Assembly (NCBI GenBank): GCA_020859875.1
Contig: JAJBVJ010000290.1
Location: forward strand, 1 to 10,359
Length of the DNA: 10,359 bases
Direction: 5' to 3'
DNA from: Rikenellaceae bacterium
Lineage (GTDB): Bacteria; Bacteroidota; Bacteroidia; Bacteroidales; Rikenellaceae
Under the pieces are notes generated by a model. It was not told where the DNA came from, searched no databases, and saw only the letters and a list, made by a program, of their open reading frames with translations. Shown here in pieces: positions 1 to 6,603 of the stretch (the stretch's first letter is position 1; every line of letters starts with the position of its first letter). Made by a program: the position numbers and the translations under genes.

Positions 1-10
1 ATATAATACA

Positions 11-53
11 AAGAGGGATGCGAATGTATAAAATACAATAAGCATCCCTTTTT
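11..53 (+). terminator. Intrinsic terminator of an upstream transcript
   Basis: A GC-rich stem GGGATGC (15-21) pairs perfectly with GCATCCC (42-48). A/T pairs plus one G-T wobble (11-14 with 49-52) extend it, giving about 11 bp around a 20-nt loop, and a T-run follows on the plus strand. No gene in the window precedes it, so it most likely ends a gene left of the window. The flanking A-run means it could also work on the minus strand. Confidence 0.75.
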
Positions 54-108
54 AGTTTATCTGCAAGGCCGTCCCGTGAAGGAAATCGAATAATTTAATA
101 ATGTTGAA

Positions 109-139
109 TATACAATATGTATGTTTTATATATTGTATA
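109..139. promoter_or_regulatory. AT-rich inverted repeat, candidate operator
   Basis: TATACAATAT (109-118) and ATATTGTATA (130-139) form a perfect 10-bp inverted repeat with an 11-nt spacer, about 50 bp upstream of the predicted -33 box of the xylose operon. The two arms sit three helical turns or less apart, as expected for a dimeric regulator. NrtR/AraR-type regulators are known to bind palindromes near their own operons. That this one is the regulator's site is inference, because the repeat is AT-rich and could arise by chance. Confidence 0.35.
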
Positions 140-188
140 AATTACATTAATTATATATTTGGTATATAACTCTTTACGATTAAATTTA

Positions 189-219
189 TTTGAAAGTTTG
201 TATTAAAAACATATCTTTG
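189..219 (+). promoter_or_regulatory. Promoter of the xylose operon
   Basis: TTTG (189-192), a 19-nt spacer and TATCTTTG (212-219) match the Bacteroidetes sigma-ABfr consensus exactly in both boxes and in spacing. Transcription should start near 224-226, leaving a leader of about 15 nt before the ATG at 241. This settles the start of the regulator gene, because the in-frame TTG at 190 lies inside the -33 box. A second, weaker candidate (TTG 133-135, 18 nt, TATATTTG 154-161) lies upstream and overlaps the inverted repeat. Confidence 0.75.
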
Positions 220-240
220 CCCGAACTGCCTGCCGAAATT

Positions 241-957
241 ATGAGCCACAAAGATTACCTCCATACATATGTTTCAGTCGACTGTCTGGTGTACGGGTTC
301 GACGGGAGGAGCCTCAATCTGCTTCTGGTGGAACGCAGGGGAATGGACGGTGTCGCCGACCTCAAACTCCCGGGAAGCATTATCCAGAACAGCGAAGATA
401 CCGACCAGGCCGCGGGCCGGGTACTAACGGAACTTACAGGCATTAAGAAGATGAAACTGCGCCAATTCCGGTGCTTCAGCTCTCCCGAAAGGCTGTCCGA
501 CCCGAAGGATATCAAATGGCTCGAATCCGAATACGGACCCCGTGTCGACCGGCTGATAACGGTCGCATACATGGCACTTACCCGCATCGACAGACGGCTC
601 AATGAAGTATCTAAATATAAATCCGCCCGCTGGTGTCCGCTTGACAACATCGGACGGATGCCGTTCGACCATAACCGGATAGTGGAGCAATCGCTCGGCG
701 AGATACGCGATTGGGTTACTACGGAGCCCGCCATAATGTTCGAACTGCTCCCGCCCAAATTCACGGAGGCCGAACTACGCCGCCTTTACGAAGCGGTCCA
801 CGGAAGAAAATATGACGTGCGTAATTTCCACAAAAAAATGGTGGCGATGGATTATGTAGTTAAGCTGGACGAGAAACAGAGGGGTGTAGCCCACCGTGCA
901 GCCCGATACTATAAATTCGACAAGGTGCTCTATAAAAACCGCATGCATTCTGCCTGA
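241..957 (+). CDS. Nudix-domain/winged-helix transcriptional regulator of xylose use (NrtR/AraR type)
   Basis: Predicted sugar-responsive repressor, 238 aa. Residues about 8-150 form a Nudix fold (YVSVDCLVYGFDG, then LNLLLVERRG) and about 165-233 a winged-helix DNA-binding domain (LLPPKFTEAELRRLYEAVHG, YDVRNFHKKM). The Nudix box is degenerate. G45, R60, E64 and G67 remain, but V61 and L65 stand where hydrolases carry catalytic Glu, so it should bind a ligand rather than hydrolyse one. In Bacteroidetes such proteins sit beside pentose genes, and AraR of Bacteroides is the characterised example. It is the first gene of the operon, 25 nt before xylB. The ATG at 241 was chosen over the TTG at 190 because the TTG lies inside the promoter's -33 box. 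Xylose specificity is inferred from its neighbours. The ligand (xylose or a xylulose phosphate) cannot be read from the sequence. Confidence 0.87.
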   Translation: MSHKDYLHTYVSVDCLVYGFDGRSLNLLLVERRGMDGVADLKLPGSIIQNSEDTDQAAGRVLTELTGIKKMKLRQFRCFSSPERLSDPKDIKWLESEYGPRVDRLITVAYMALTRIDRRLNEVSKYKSARWCPLDNIGRMPFDHNRIVEQSLGEIRDWVTTEPAIMFELLPPKFTEAELRRLYEAVHGRKYDVRNFHKKMVAMDYVVKLDEKQRGVAHRAARYYKFDKVLYKNRMHSA

Positions 958-982
958 AACGGAAAACCTTTAAAACAAAATA

Positions 983-2503
983 ATGTACCTTCTGGGTTAC
1001 GATATAGGAAGCTCGTCGGTTAAGGCCGCCCTGGTAGATACCCAGACCGGCAAGACTGCCGCCACGGATTACTTTCCGAAAAAGGAGATGGAAATAACGG
1101 CCCACAGGCCGGGATGGGCCGAGCAGGATCCCGCTTCGTGGTGGGAGAACCTCAAGTCGGCGACACTTTCCGTACTGCGGTCGAGCGGTGCCGACCGGGG
1201 GCAAATCGCGGCGATAGGTATCTCTTACCAGATGCACGGGCTCGTGCTTGTAGACAGCACTGGGGAGGTTCTGCGGCCCTCGATAATATGGTGCGACAGC
1301 CGGGCGGTTCCGTACGGTGAGCGGGCTCTCGAGGGTATCGGCAACGGTAAATGCCTTGCCTCCATGCTCAATTCACCCGGGAACTTTACCGCGTCGAAGC
1401 TGGCTTGGGTGAAGGAGAATGAACCCGAGCTCTACTCCCGGGCGGATAAATTCCTGCTTCCCGGCGATTATATCGCCATGCGCCTCACCGGAAGAGCGGC
1501 CACTACGGTAGGAGGCCTCTCCGAAGGTATTTTCTGGGATTTTGAAAAAAATGCCGTTTCCGACGATATATTGTCCCATTTCGGATTCGATAGTGCAATC
1601 ATACCCGATATAGTTCCGACCCTCGGTTATCAGGGCGAAGTTACCGCGCAGGCCGCCCGGGAGCTTGGTCTTGCCCAGGGGACACCCGTAACCTACCGTG
1701 CCGGAGACCAGCCGAACAACGCTCTGTCACTCAATGTTCTCGACCCGGGTGAGATCGCCTCTACGGCAGGTACTTCCGGAGTGGTTTACGGCGTTCTGGG
1801 AAAGATCGGATACGACCCGCTCTCGAGGGTAAACACTTTTGCCCATGTAAACCACACCGCCGCCGATCCCCGGCTGGGGGTGCTTTTATGTATCAATGGA
1901 ACAGGTATTCTCAACTCATGGGTGAAGCGGAATTTTGCACCGGAGGTCGTCCTGTACAGCGAACTTAACGAAATTGCAGCCGAGTCGGCTCCGGGAGCCG
2001 AAGGGATTACGGTGATCCCGTTCGGAAACGGAGCCGAACGGGTAATTGGGAATATAGATCCCGGCTGTTCTTTCCACGGTATAAACTTCAATATACACAA
2101 CCGAAGCCACATTTTAAGGGCATCACAGGAAGGGATCGCATACTCTTTCCGGTACGGGATGGAGATAATGAAAGGCATGGGGATGGAGCTCGGGGTGATC
2201 CGCGCGGGAAATGCAAATATGTTTCTCAGTCCGCTTTTCCGCGAAGCCCTATCGTGCGTCAGCGGTGCTACGATCGAACTTTACGACACGGACGGGGCCG
2301 TAGGTGCTGCCCGGGGAGCCGGAATAGGGGCGGGAATATACTCCTCGGCGGCCGAGGCGTTCGCCTCTCTGGAAAAGATCGCCGTGGTTCGTCCCGACAG
2401 TGGGAAAACCCAAGCATACATCGAGGCATACGGCCGATGGAGAGAGATACTTAAAAAAGAAACAGAAGGTGTAAATCACGACAATAAAAAGTTAGTAATA
2501 TGA
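983..2503 (+). CDS. xylB: Xylulokinase (XylB)
   Basis: Phosphorylates D-xylulose with ATP to xylulose 5-phosphate, the entry to the pentose phosphate pathway; cytoplasmic. The 506 aa show the FGGY kinase layout. GYDIGSSSVKAALVD (5-19) is the N-terminal ATP/Mg motif with D7. HRPGWAEQDPASWW (41-54), SYQMHGLVLVD (81-91) and IIWCDSRA (101-108) line the sugar site. AGDQPNNA (240-247) carries the expected catalytic base D242, and STAGTSGV follows it. The C-terminal half has the FGGY-family second domain, with a Gly/Ala-rich AVGAARGAGIGAGIY stretch. Length is normal for the family. The stop overlaps the xylA start in an ATGA, so translation is probably coupled. FGGY members differ in substrate, but QMHG and the adjacent xylA and xylE make xylulose by far the likeliest. 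Confidence 0.95.
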   Translation: MYLLGYDIGSSSVKAALVDTQTGKTAATDYFPKKEMEITAHRPGWAEQDPASWWENLKSATLSVLRSSGADRGQIAAIGISYQMHGLVLVDSTGEVLRPSIIWCDSRAVPYGERALEGIGNGKCLASMLNSPGNFTASKLAWVKENEPELYSRADKFLLPGDYIAMRLTGRAATTVGGLSEGIFWDFEKNAVSDDILSHFGFDSAIIPDIVPTLGYQGEVTAQAARELGLAQGTPVTYRAGDQPNNALSLNVLDPGEIASTAGTSGVVYGVLGKIGYDPLSRVNTFAHVNHTAADPRLGVLLCINGTGILNSWVKRNFAPEVVLYSELNEIAAESAPGAEGITVIPFGNGAERVIGNIDPGCSFHGINFNIHNRSHILRASQEGIAYSFRYGMEIMKGMGMELGVIRAGNANMFLSPLFREALSCVSGATIELYDTDGAVGAARGAGIGAGIYSSAAEAFASLEKIAVVRPDSGKTQAYIEAYGRWREILKKETEGVNHDNKKLVI

Positions 2504-3828
2504 AAATTATAAAAGGAGAAAAAGAGTTTTTCCCTACAGTGGGGAAGATCCGATTCGAAGGTGTCGAAAGCAGGAACCCGCTTGCATTCCGCTGGTACGA
2601 CGAAAACCGGGTGGTTATGGGAAAGACCCTTCGGGACTGGCACCGCTTCTCGATGGCCTACTGGCATACTCTCTGTGCCCAGGGAAGCGACCCGTTCGGC
2701 GGCGATTCGAAAAGTTTTCCGTGGAATTCCGGGGCCGACATCATAAGCCGCGCCAAATATAAGATGGATGCGGCCTTCGAATTTATGACCAAAATAGGGA
2801 TGCCCTACTACTGCTTCCACGATGTAGACCTCGTCGAAGAAGGCGATTCGATCTCGGAATATGAACACAACCTTGCCGCGATCGTTGAATATGCAAAAGG
2901 GAAGCAGGCCGAGTCTGGAGTGAAACTGCTCTGGGGAACGGCAAACGTGTTCGGCCACCGCAGGTATATGAACGGAGCGGCCACCAATCCCGATTTCGCA
3001 GCGGTGGCCTATGCCGGGGCTCAGATCAAAAATGCGATCGACGCGACCATAGCTCTCGGAGGTGAGAACTACGTCTTCTGGGGCGGTCGTGAAGGTTATA
3101 TGAGCCTTCTTAATACCGATATGAAACGGGAGAAGGAGCACCTTGCCCGGATGCTCTCCATGGCGAGGGATTATGCCCGAAGCCGGGGATTCGAGGGGAC
3201 TTTCCTGATCGAACCCAAACCGATGGAGCCGATGAAGCACCAGTACGATGCGGATGCGGAGACCGTCATAGGTTTCCTTCGTGCGTACGGTCTGGACAAA
3301 GATTTCAAGCTGAATATCGAGGTAAACCATGCAACATTGGCCGGCCATACTTTCGAACATGAACTGCAGTGTGCGGTCGATGCCGGGCTGCTCGGTTCGA
3401 TCGATGCCAACCGCGGCGACTATCAGAACGGATGGGATACCGACCAGTTCCCGATCGATATCTACGAACTCGTGCAGGCCATGCTTGTAATACTTGAAGC
3501 GGGAGGGCTCGGTAGAGGCGGAACCAATTTCGACGCCAAGACGCGCCGCAATTCAACCGATCCGGAAGATATTTTCATCGCCCATATTTCGGGGATGGAT
3601 GCCTTCTCCCGTGCTCTGATCACGGCCGCCGATATACTCGAAAATTCGCCCTACCGCCAGATGCGCACCCAGCGTTACGCATCTTTCGACAAGGGGCCGG
3701 GCAAAGATTTCGAGGCCGGAAAACTGACCCTGGAGAATCTGCGGGAGATCGCCCTCGCCGGCGGCGAACCGACCCAGACGAGCGGGAAACAGGAACTTTA
3801 TGAAGCTATAATCAATATGCATATTTAA
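2500..3828 (+). CDS. xylA: D-xylose isomerase, class II (XylA)
   Basis: Interconverts D-xylose and D-xylulose, the first step of the pathway; cytoplasmic, metal-dependent TIM barrel, normally a tetramer. The 442 aa and the N-terminal extension (FFPTVGKIRFEG, NPLAFRWYD) are those of class II enzymes. Visible are the catalytic His in FHDVD (H107), signature VFWGGREGY (192-200), IEPKPMEPMKHQYD with metal ligand E238 and catalytic K240, IEVNHATLAGHTFEHE with E274 and H277, SIDANRGDYQNGWDTDQFP with D302, D313 and D315, and GGTNFDAK with D345. All expected metal ligands and catalytic residues are present, so the enzyme should be active. It starts inside the xylB stop (ATGA). The symporter gene follows after 27 nt. 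Confidence 0.98.
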   Translation: MKIIKGEKEFFPTVGKIRFEGVESRNPLAFRWYDENRVVMGKTLRDWHRFSMAYWHTLCAQGSDPFGGDSKSFPWNSGADIISRAKYKMDAAFEFMTKIGMPYYCFHDVDLVEEGDSISEYEHNLAAIVEYAKGKQAESGVKLLWGTANVFGHRRYMNGAATNPDFAAVAYAGAQIKNAIDATIALGGENYVFWGGREGYMSLLNTDMKREKEHLARMLSMARDYARSRGFEGTFLIEPKPMEPMKHQYDADAETVIGFLRAYGLDKDFKLNIEVNHATLAGHTFEHELQCAVDAGLLGSIDANRGDYQNGWDTDQFPIDIYELVQAMLVILEAGGLGRGGTNFDAKTRRNSTDPEDIFIAHISGMDAFSRALITAADILENSPYRQMRTQRYASFDKGPGKDFEAGKLTLENLREIALAGGEPTQTSGKQELYEAIINMHI

Positions 3829-3855
3829 TGGTTTTTGAACCTAAAACTTCTAAGG

Positions 3856-5244
3856 ATGTCGAAACAACGGTATAATATTGCCTATATAACCGGCATTACA
3901 CTTGTGGCGACCCTCGGCGGACTTCTGTTCGGTTACGATACGGCTGTTATTTCGGGGGCCGAGAAATCGGTCGAGGCCTACCTGATCCGTCCGCTCGGCC
4001 TCGGGGCTCTCGCCCACGGAATTACGGTGTCGAGTGCGCTGGTGGGGTGTATTATCGGAGGTATAATCTCGGGTTTCTTCTCGTCGAGACTCGGCCGCAA
4101 AAGGTCGCTGATCCTTGCCGCATGCCTTTTCCTTTTGTCTGCACTTGGGTCGGCATTCCCCGAGACCTTATTTTTTACAAGGGGCGAACCTTCGACGGGG
4201 CTCCTTGTCATGTTCAATTTCTACCGCATCATTGGCGGTATCGGGGTGGGACTGGCGTCTGCAATTGTGCCGATGTATATAGGTGAAATTGCCCCGGCGG
4301 AGATACGCGGACGGATGGTATCGTTCAATCAGTTCGCCATTATATTCGGGATGCTCGTGGTCTATTTCGTTAACTGGGGTATAGCACGGGGGCAGACGGT
4401 CGAATGGATAAACGGAATTGGATGGCGTTACATGTTCGCATCGGAAGCCATCCCGGCGCTGCTTTTCGGAGCCCTTTTATTCCTGGTGCCCGAAACTCCG
4501 CGATATCTTGCCCTTTCCCGCAACGACGACAAGGCCCTTAAAGTCCTGACTAAGATAAACGGTGCGGAGAAGGCGAAAGAGATATTCTGCGATATTAAAG
4601 CTTCCATTGGGACGACCGTTAAGGCAAAACTTTTTACCTATGGAAAGAGAGTGATCGTTATCGGGATCCTTCTGTCGGTATTCCAGCAATTCGTGGGGAT
4701 AAACGTCGCCCTCTATTACGCTCCGCGCATTTTCGAAAGCATGGGTGCTGCCAAAGACGCTTCGATGCTTCAAACGATCGTGATGGGTCTTGTGAATGTG
4801 GTATTTACGGTGCTCGCAATAGTTACTGTGGACAAATGGGGACGCCGTCCGCTGCTTATCACAGGCTCGGTGGGAATGGCAGTCGGGATGTTCGCAATAG
4901 CGGCTCTATCGTTCTTCAATGTAATAGGGGTAAGCACGCTGGTCTTTATAATAATTTATACCGCATCGTTTATGATGTCCTGGGGGCCGATCTGCTGGGT
5001 GCTGATTTCGGAGATATTCCCCAACCGGATTCGCGGCCGGGCCGTAGCCATAGCAGTGGCGGCCCAATGGGCGGCCAACTTTCTGATCTCATCGACCTAT
5101 CCGCCGATGATGGAATTCAGTGGTGCCTTCACCTATGGCTTATACGGGCTTATGGCCGTTCTTTCGGCATTATTCGTGTGGAAAATGGTGCCTGAAACCA
5201 AAGGAAAAACCCTCGAACAAATGGAGAGCATTTGGGGAAGATAA
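3856..5244 (+). CDS. xylE: D-xylose:H+ symporter (XylE, MFS sugar porter)
   Basis: Inner-membrane symporter of the major facilitator superfamily, 462 aa, with about 12 predicted membrane helices. Sugar-porter signatures are all present: GGLLFGYDTAVISG (21-34), RLGRKRS (78-84), YRIIGGIGVGLAS (123-135), PETPRYL (212-218), QQFVGIN (277-283), DKWGRRP (326-332) and PETKGKT (446-452). Residues that contact xylose in E. coli XylE have counterparts at Q159, Q277, Q278, N283, W381 and Q404, and the proton-coupling Asp and its Arg partner at D28 and R124. The match supports xylose rather than a general hexose. The ATG at 3856 is preferred because the E. coli protein begins with the same YN...YI..ITLVATLGG stretch; a TTG at 3835 would add 7 residues. 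It is the last gene of the operon, before a strong terminator. Confidence 0.95.
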   Translation: MSKQRYNIAYITGITLVATLGGLLFGYDTAVISGAEKSVEAYLIRPLGLGALAHGITVSSALVGCIIGGIISGFFSSRLGRKRSLILAACLFLLSALGSAFPETLFFTRGEPSTGLLVMFNFYRIIGGIGVGLASAIVPMYIGEIAPAEIRGRMVSFNQFAIIFGMLVVYFVNWGIARGQTVEWINGIGWRYMFASEAIPALLFGALLFLVPETPRYLALSRNDDKALKVLTKINGAEKAKEIFCDIKASIGTTVKAKLFTYGKRVIVIGILLSVFQQFVGINVALYYAPRIFESMGAAKDASMLQTIVMGLVNVVFTVLAIVTVDKWGRRPLLITGSVGMAVGMFAIAALSFFNVIGVSTLVFIIIYTASFMMSWGPICWVLISEIFPNRIRGRAVAIAVAAQWAANFLISSTYPPMMEFSGAFTYGLYGLMAVLSALFVWKMVPETKGKTLEQMESIWGR

Positions 5245-5285
5245 AATGCTGCATAATGTGGTATTATTAAGAATGTAGTAGTGGA

Positions 5286-5318
5286 GAGGGCCGGGAATTT
5301 TCCCGGCCCTCGATTTTT
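5286..5318 (+). terminator. Intrinsic terminator of the xylose operon
   Basis: GAGGGCCGGGA (5286-5296) pairs perfectly with TCCCGGCCCTC (5301-5311) around a 4-nt ATTT loop, and a GATTTTT run follows. The 11-bp GC-rich stem plus T-run is a textbook intrinsic terminator, about 40 nt after the xylE stop. It closes the operon and isolates the acetyltransferase gene downstream. Confidence 0.92.
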
Positions 5319-5357
5319 ACGACCAAATGCCGATATTTGTGAAAAAGAAAATAAACG

Positions 5358-5788
5358 ATGGGAAGCCTGACTTATAAAATTGTTGAAAATGGAGAGGAAC
5401 TTCTAAAAGCTTTTTGCATCCGCAGCATCGTATTTGTAGATGAACAGGCTTGTCCCTATCTGGAAGAGTTCGACGGGTATGAACATTCGGCGACCCATTT
5501 TCTCGTCCTCGACGGAGATGAACCCGCAGCGACGGCAAGGATAAGATTCATAGCAGGGGCGGTAAAGATCGAAAGACTTGCCGTAAGGAAACAGTATCGC
5601 GGAGGCGGAACCGGCCGATCGTTCCTCCAATTTATACTTTCGCATATCGAATCCCTGGGTTATACCCGCATTGTCCTGCATGCCCAGTCGCACCTTGCAG
5701 GATTTTATGAAGTCTCGGATTCGTACGCAAAGGAGACAAATTCCTGGAGGCCGGCATCGAACATTACTACATGGAAAAAGGATTTTAG
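5358..5788 (+). pseudogene. ElaA-like GNAT N-acetyltransferase, frameshifted near its C-terminus
   Basis: GCN5-related acetyltransferase that would move an acetyl group from acetyl-CoA to an unknown amine. From the ATG at 5358 the frame encodes IRSIVFVDEQACPYLEEFDG (21-40, the ElaA-type N-terminus), RIRF, IERLAVRKQYRGGGTG with the acetyl-CoA loop Q79 to G84, and LHAQSHLAGFYE (107-118). After 5711 that frame turns into nonsense. The frame that reads AGT CTC GGA from 5711 gives SLGFVRKGDKFLEAGIEHYY then MEKGF and a stop at 5786-5788, the usual ending of this family. One missing base in a GAA-AGT context at about 5709-5712 explains both. With it restored the protein would be 143 aa, normal for the family. 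Either the gene is recently broken or the sequence has an error. No clear promoter is seen between the terminator and the ATG. The substrate is unknown. Confidence 0.85.
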
Positions 5789-5807
5789 ATTCTTTCGACT
5801 CTATAAT

Positions 5808-5843
5808 AAAGCAAGACGACCGAAAGCGGTCGTCTTGTGCTTT
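5808..5843 (-). terminator. Hairpin between the acetyltransferase and tRNA-Gln genes, probable terminator
   Basis: CAAGACGACCG (5812-5822) pairs perfectly with CGGTCGTCTTG (5827-5837) around an AAAG loop. An outer AAAGC/GCTTT pairing (5808-5812 with 5839-5843) is also possible. It lies just beyond the 3' end of the tRNA gene and just after the restored acetyltransferase stop, so it may serve both converging transcripts. On the minus strand it is followed by a T-rich but interrupted tract (CTTTATTATA), making it a modest terminator. Confidence 0.65.
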
Positions 5844-5844
5844 G

Positions 5845-5915
5845 TTGAGCCACCGGGACTCGAACCCAGAATGACAGAACCAAAATCTGCAGTGTTACCA
5901 TTACACCATGGCTCA
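5845..5915 (-). tRNA. tRNA-Gln (anticodon TTG)
   Basis: Read on the minus strand, TGAGCCA (5' acceptor arm) pairs with TGGCTCA (3' arm) in seven perfect pairs. The anticodon stem GCAGA/TCTGT encloses the loop TTTTGGT with anticodon TTG, read as glutamine. The T arm GGTTCGAGTCC shows the conserved TTCGA, and the D-loop region is GGTGTAATGGTAACAC. The discriminator is A, and the genome continues CAA rather than CCA, so CCA must be added after transcription. The 71-nt length is normal for tRNA-Gln. A consensus promoter lies upstream. Confidence 0.97.
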
Positions 5916-5932
5916 GCAGCTTCTATATTCTG

Positions 5933-5963
5933 CAAAGATAATGAATATTCTTTTCCAGCCAAA
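5933..5963 (-). promoter_or_regulatory. Promoter of tRNA-Gln
   Basis: On the minus strand, TTTG (5963-5960), a 19-nt spacer and TATCTTTG (5940-5933) match the Bacteroidetes housekeeping promoter exactly. Transcription would start near 5927, leaving about 12 nt before the mature tRNA end at 5915. The same boxes and spacing occur in front of the xylose operon. Confidence 0.85.
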
Positions 5964-6251
5964 GCAGGACTGTTACCTGCTCTTATCGTTTTTCGGCCTT
6001 CCCCATTCGTAAATATCGTCCACTGCGATGGCCATCGGTTAATCTTCACGTTTTGAATAAGACCCGGATGGTGCTGTGGCCGCATGGCGGCTTCCCGGTC
6101 GGAGTTGATTTTACCGCGGGTTATCCCGAACTTTTTTGCATTTTTAGGGAGTCCGGGATCAACATTCATATTATCAAAGATATATATCATGATAGCAATA
6201 ACCTGTTGATAACTTATAGAGCCTGTCGAGTGAGGATGCCGTACGACTGGG
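5964..6251. other. Gene-free spacer between tRNA-Gln and the nrdDG leader
   Basis: No convincing gene is seen on either strand. Open frames here give no recognisable motif, and one on the minus strand simply reads through the tRNA gene. A CAAAGATA at 6175-6182 (TATCTTTG on the minus strand) resembles a -7 box but has no -33 partner at the right distance. Composition is uneven: GC-rich around 6060-6130 and AT-rich around 6160-6220. It may contain remains of a lost gene, but nothing can be named. Confidence 0.4.
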
Positions 6252-6259
6252 TATCTTTG
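6252..6259 (+). promoter_or_regulatory. -7 element of the nrdDG promoter
   Basis: TATCTTTG is a perfect Bacteroidetes -7 box and predicts a transcription start near 6265, only about 10-15 nt before the cobalamin aptamer. The expected TTTG at -33 is not present; only a weak GTG is found at 6230-6232. The position directly in front of the riboswitch makes a real start likely. Confidence 0.6.
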
Positions 6260-6273
6260 CATCGGTACGGTTC

Positions 6274-6478
6274 CCCGAAAGTCGGCCTGCGGCCGGCGAG
6301 GGTATTAAAAGGGAATGCCGTGAGAATCGGCAACAGTTCCCGCTGCTGTAAGTTCCTTCCTCTATAGTCGGGGAAATGATCCCGCAATCACTGCCACTGT
6401 CCCTTCCGGACGGGAAGGCGCCGGATCGGGAGCGAGTCAGAAGACCTGCCGTAACCAATTATATCCGGAGCTTTCGGG
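6274..6478 (+). promoter_or_regulatory. Cobalamin (B12) riboswitch upstream of nrdDG
   Basis: An RNA element that binds a B12 cofactor and lowers expression of the gene behind it. Landmarks are GGGAA (6311-6315) pairing with TTCCC (6337-6341) around the hairpin TGCCG-TGAGAAT-CGGCA (6316-6332), the conserved CCCGCTGCTGTAAG (6339-6352), GCCACTG (6393-6399), a CCTTCC/GGAAGG hairpin (6402-6417), and the B12 box AGTCAGAAGACCTGCC (6435-6450). CGGC (6283-6286) with GCCG (6448-6451) gives the closing P1 helix. A further 8-bp perfect match, CCCGAAAG (6274-6281) with CTTTCGGG (6471-6478), could extend it. No intrinsic terminator follows, and nrdD starts 125 nt after the element, so the expression platform is unclear. 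B12 control of non-B12 RNR genes is known where a class II enzyme also exists. Confidence 0.92.
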
Positions 6479-6603
6479 ATAAGGGCTGGCGGGGTAGGTT
6501 TACATTTCACCGATTTGTAATTACTTTGCCGGCACCCAATCCGATCGGAATTCCATGCGGTATAAATTTGATAACCCCAAATAAACCTAAGCATAAATTT
6601 AAA

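Noticed and set aside
2476..3360. 294-codon open frame opposite xylA
   Set aside because: Antisense to the conserved catalytic core of xylose isomerase, with no domain of its own.
3828..3875. 15-codon ORF overlapping the xylA stop as TAATG
   Set aside because: Too short and without features; it overlaps the xylE start in another frame and is probably chance.
5845..5963. tRNA-Gln as an integration site for a mobile element
   Set aside because: No integrase, no repeat of the tRNA 3' end and no change in gene content were seen nearby.
5789..6056. Long C-terminal extension of the acetyltransferase frame
   Set aside because: It exists only because of the frameshift at about 5710 and reads antisense through tRNA-Gln; the family's true ending is found in another frame and stops at 5788.
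6175..6182. Minus-strand TATCTTTG as a second promoter
   Set aside because: No TTG-like -33 box at 19-21 nt (nearest CAA/TTG is 13 nt away) and no gene downstream that it would serve.
5801..6262. 153-codon open frame on the minus strand
   Set aside because: It runs straight through the tRNA-Gln gene and its promoter, and the rest shows no recognisable domain.
6376..6603. Open frame continuing 76 codons upstream of nrdD through the riboswitch
   Set aside because: The extension lies inside the structured aptamer and has no resemblance to NrdD, whose ATP cone begins right at the ATG at 6604.
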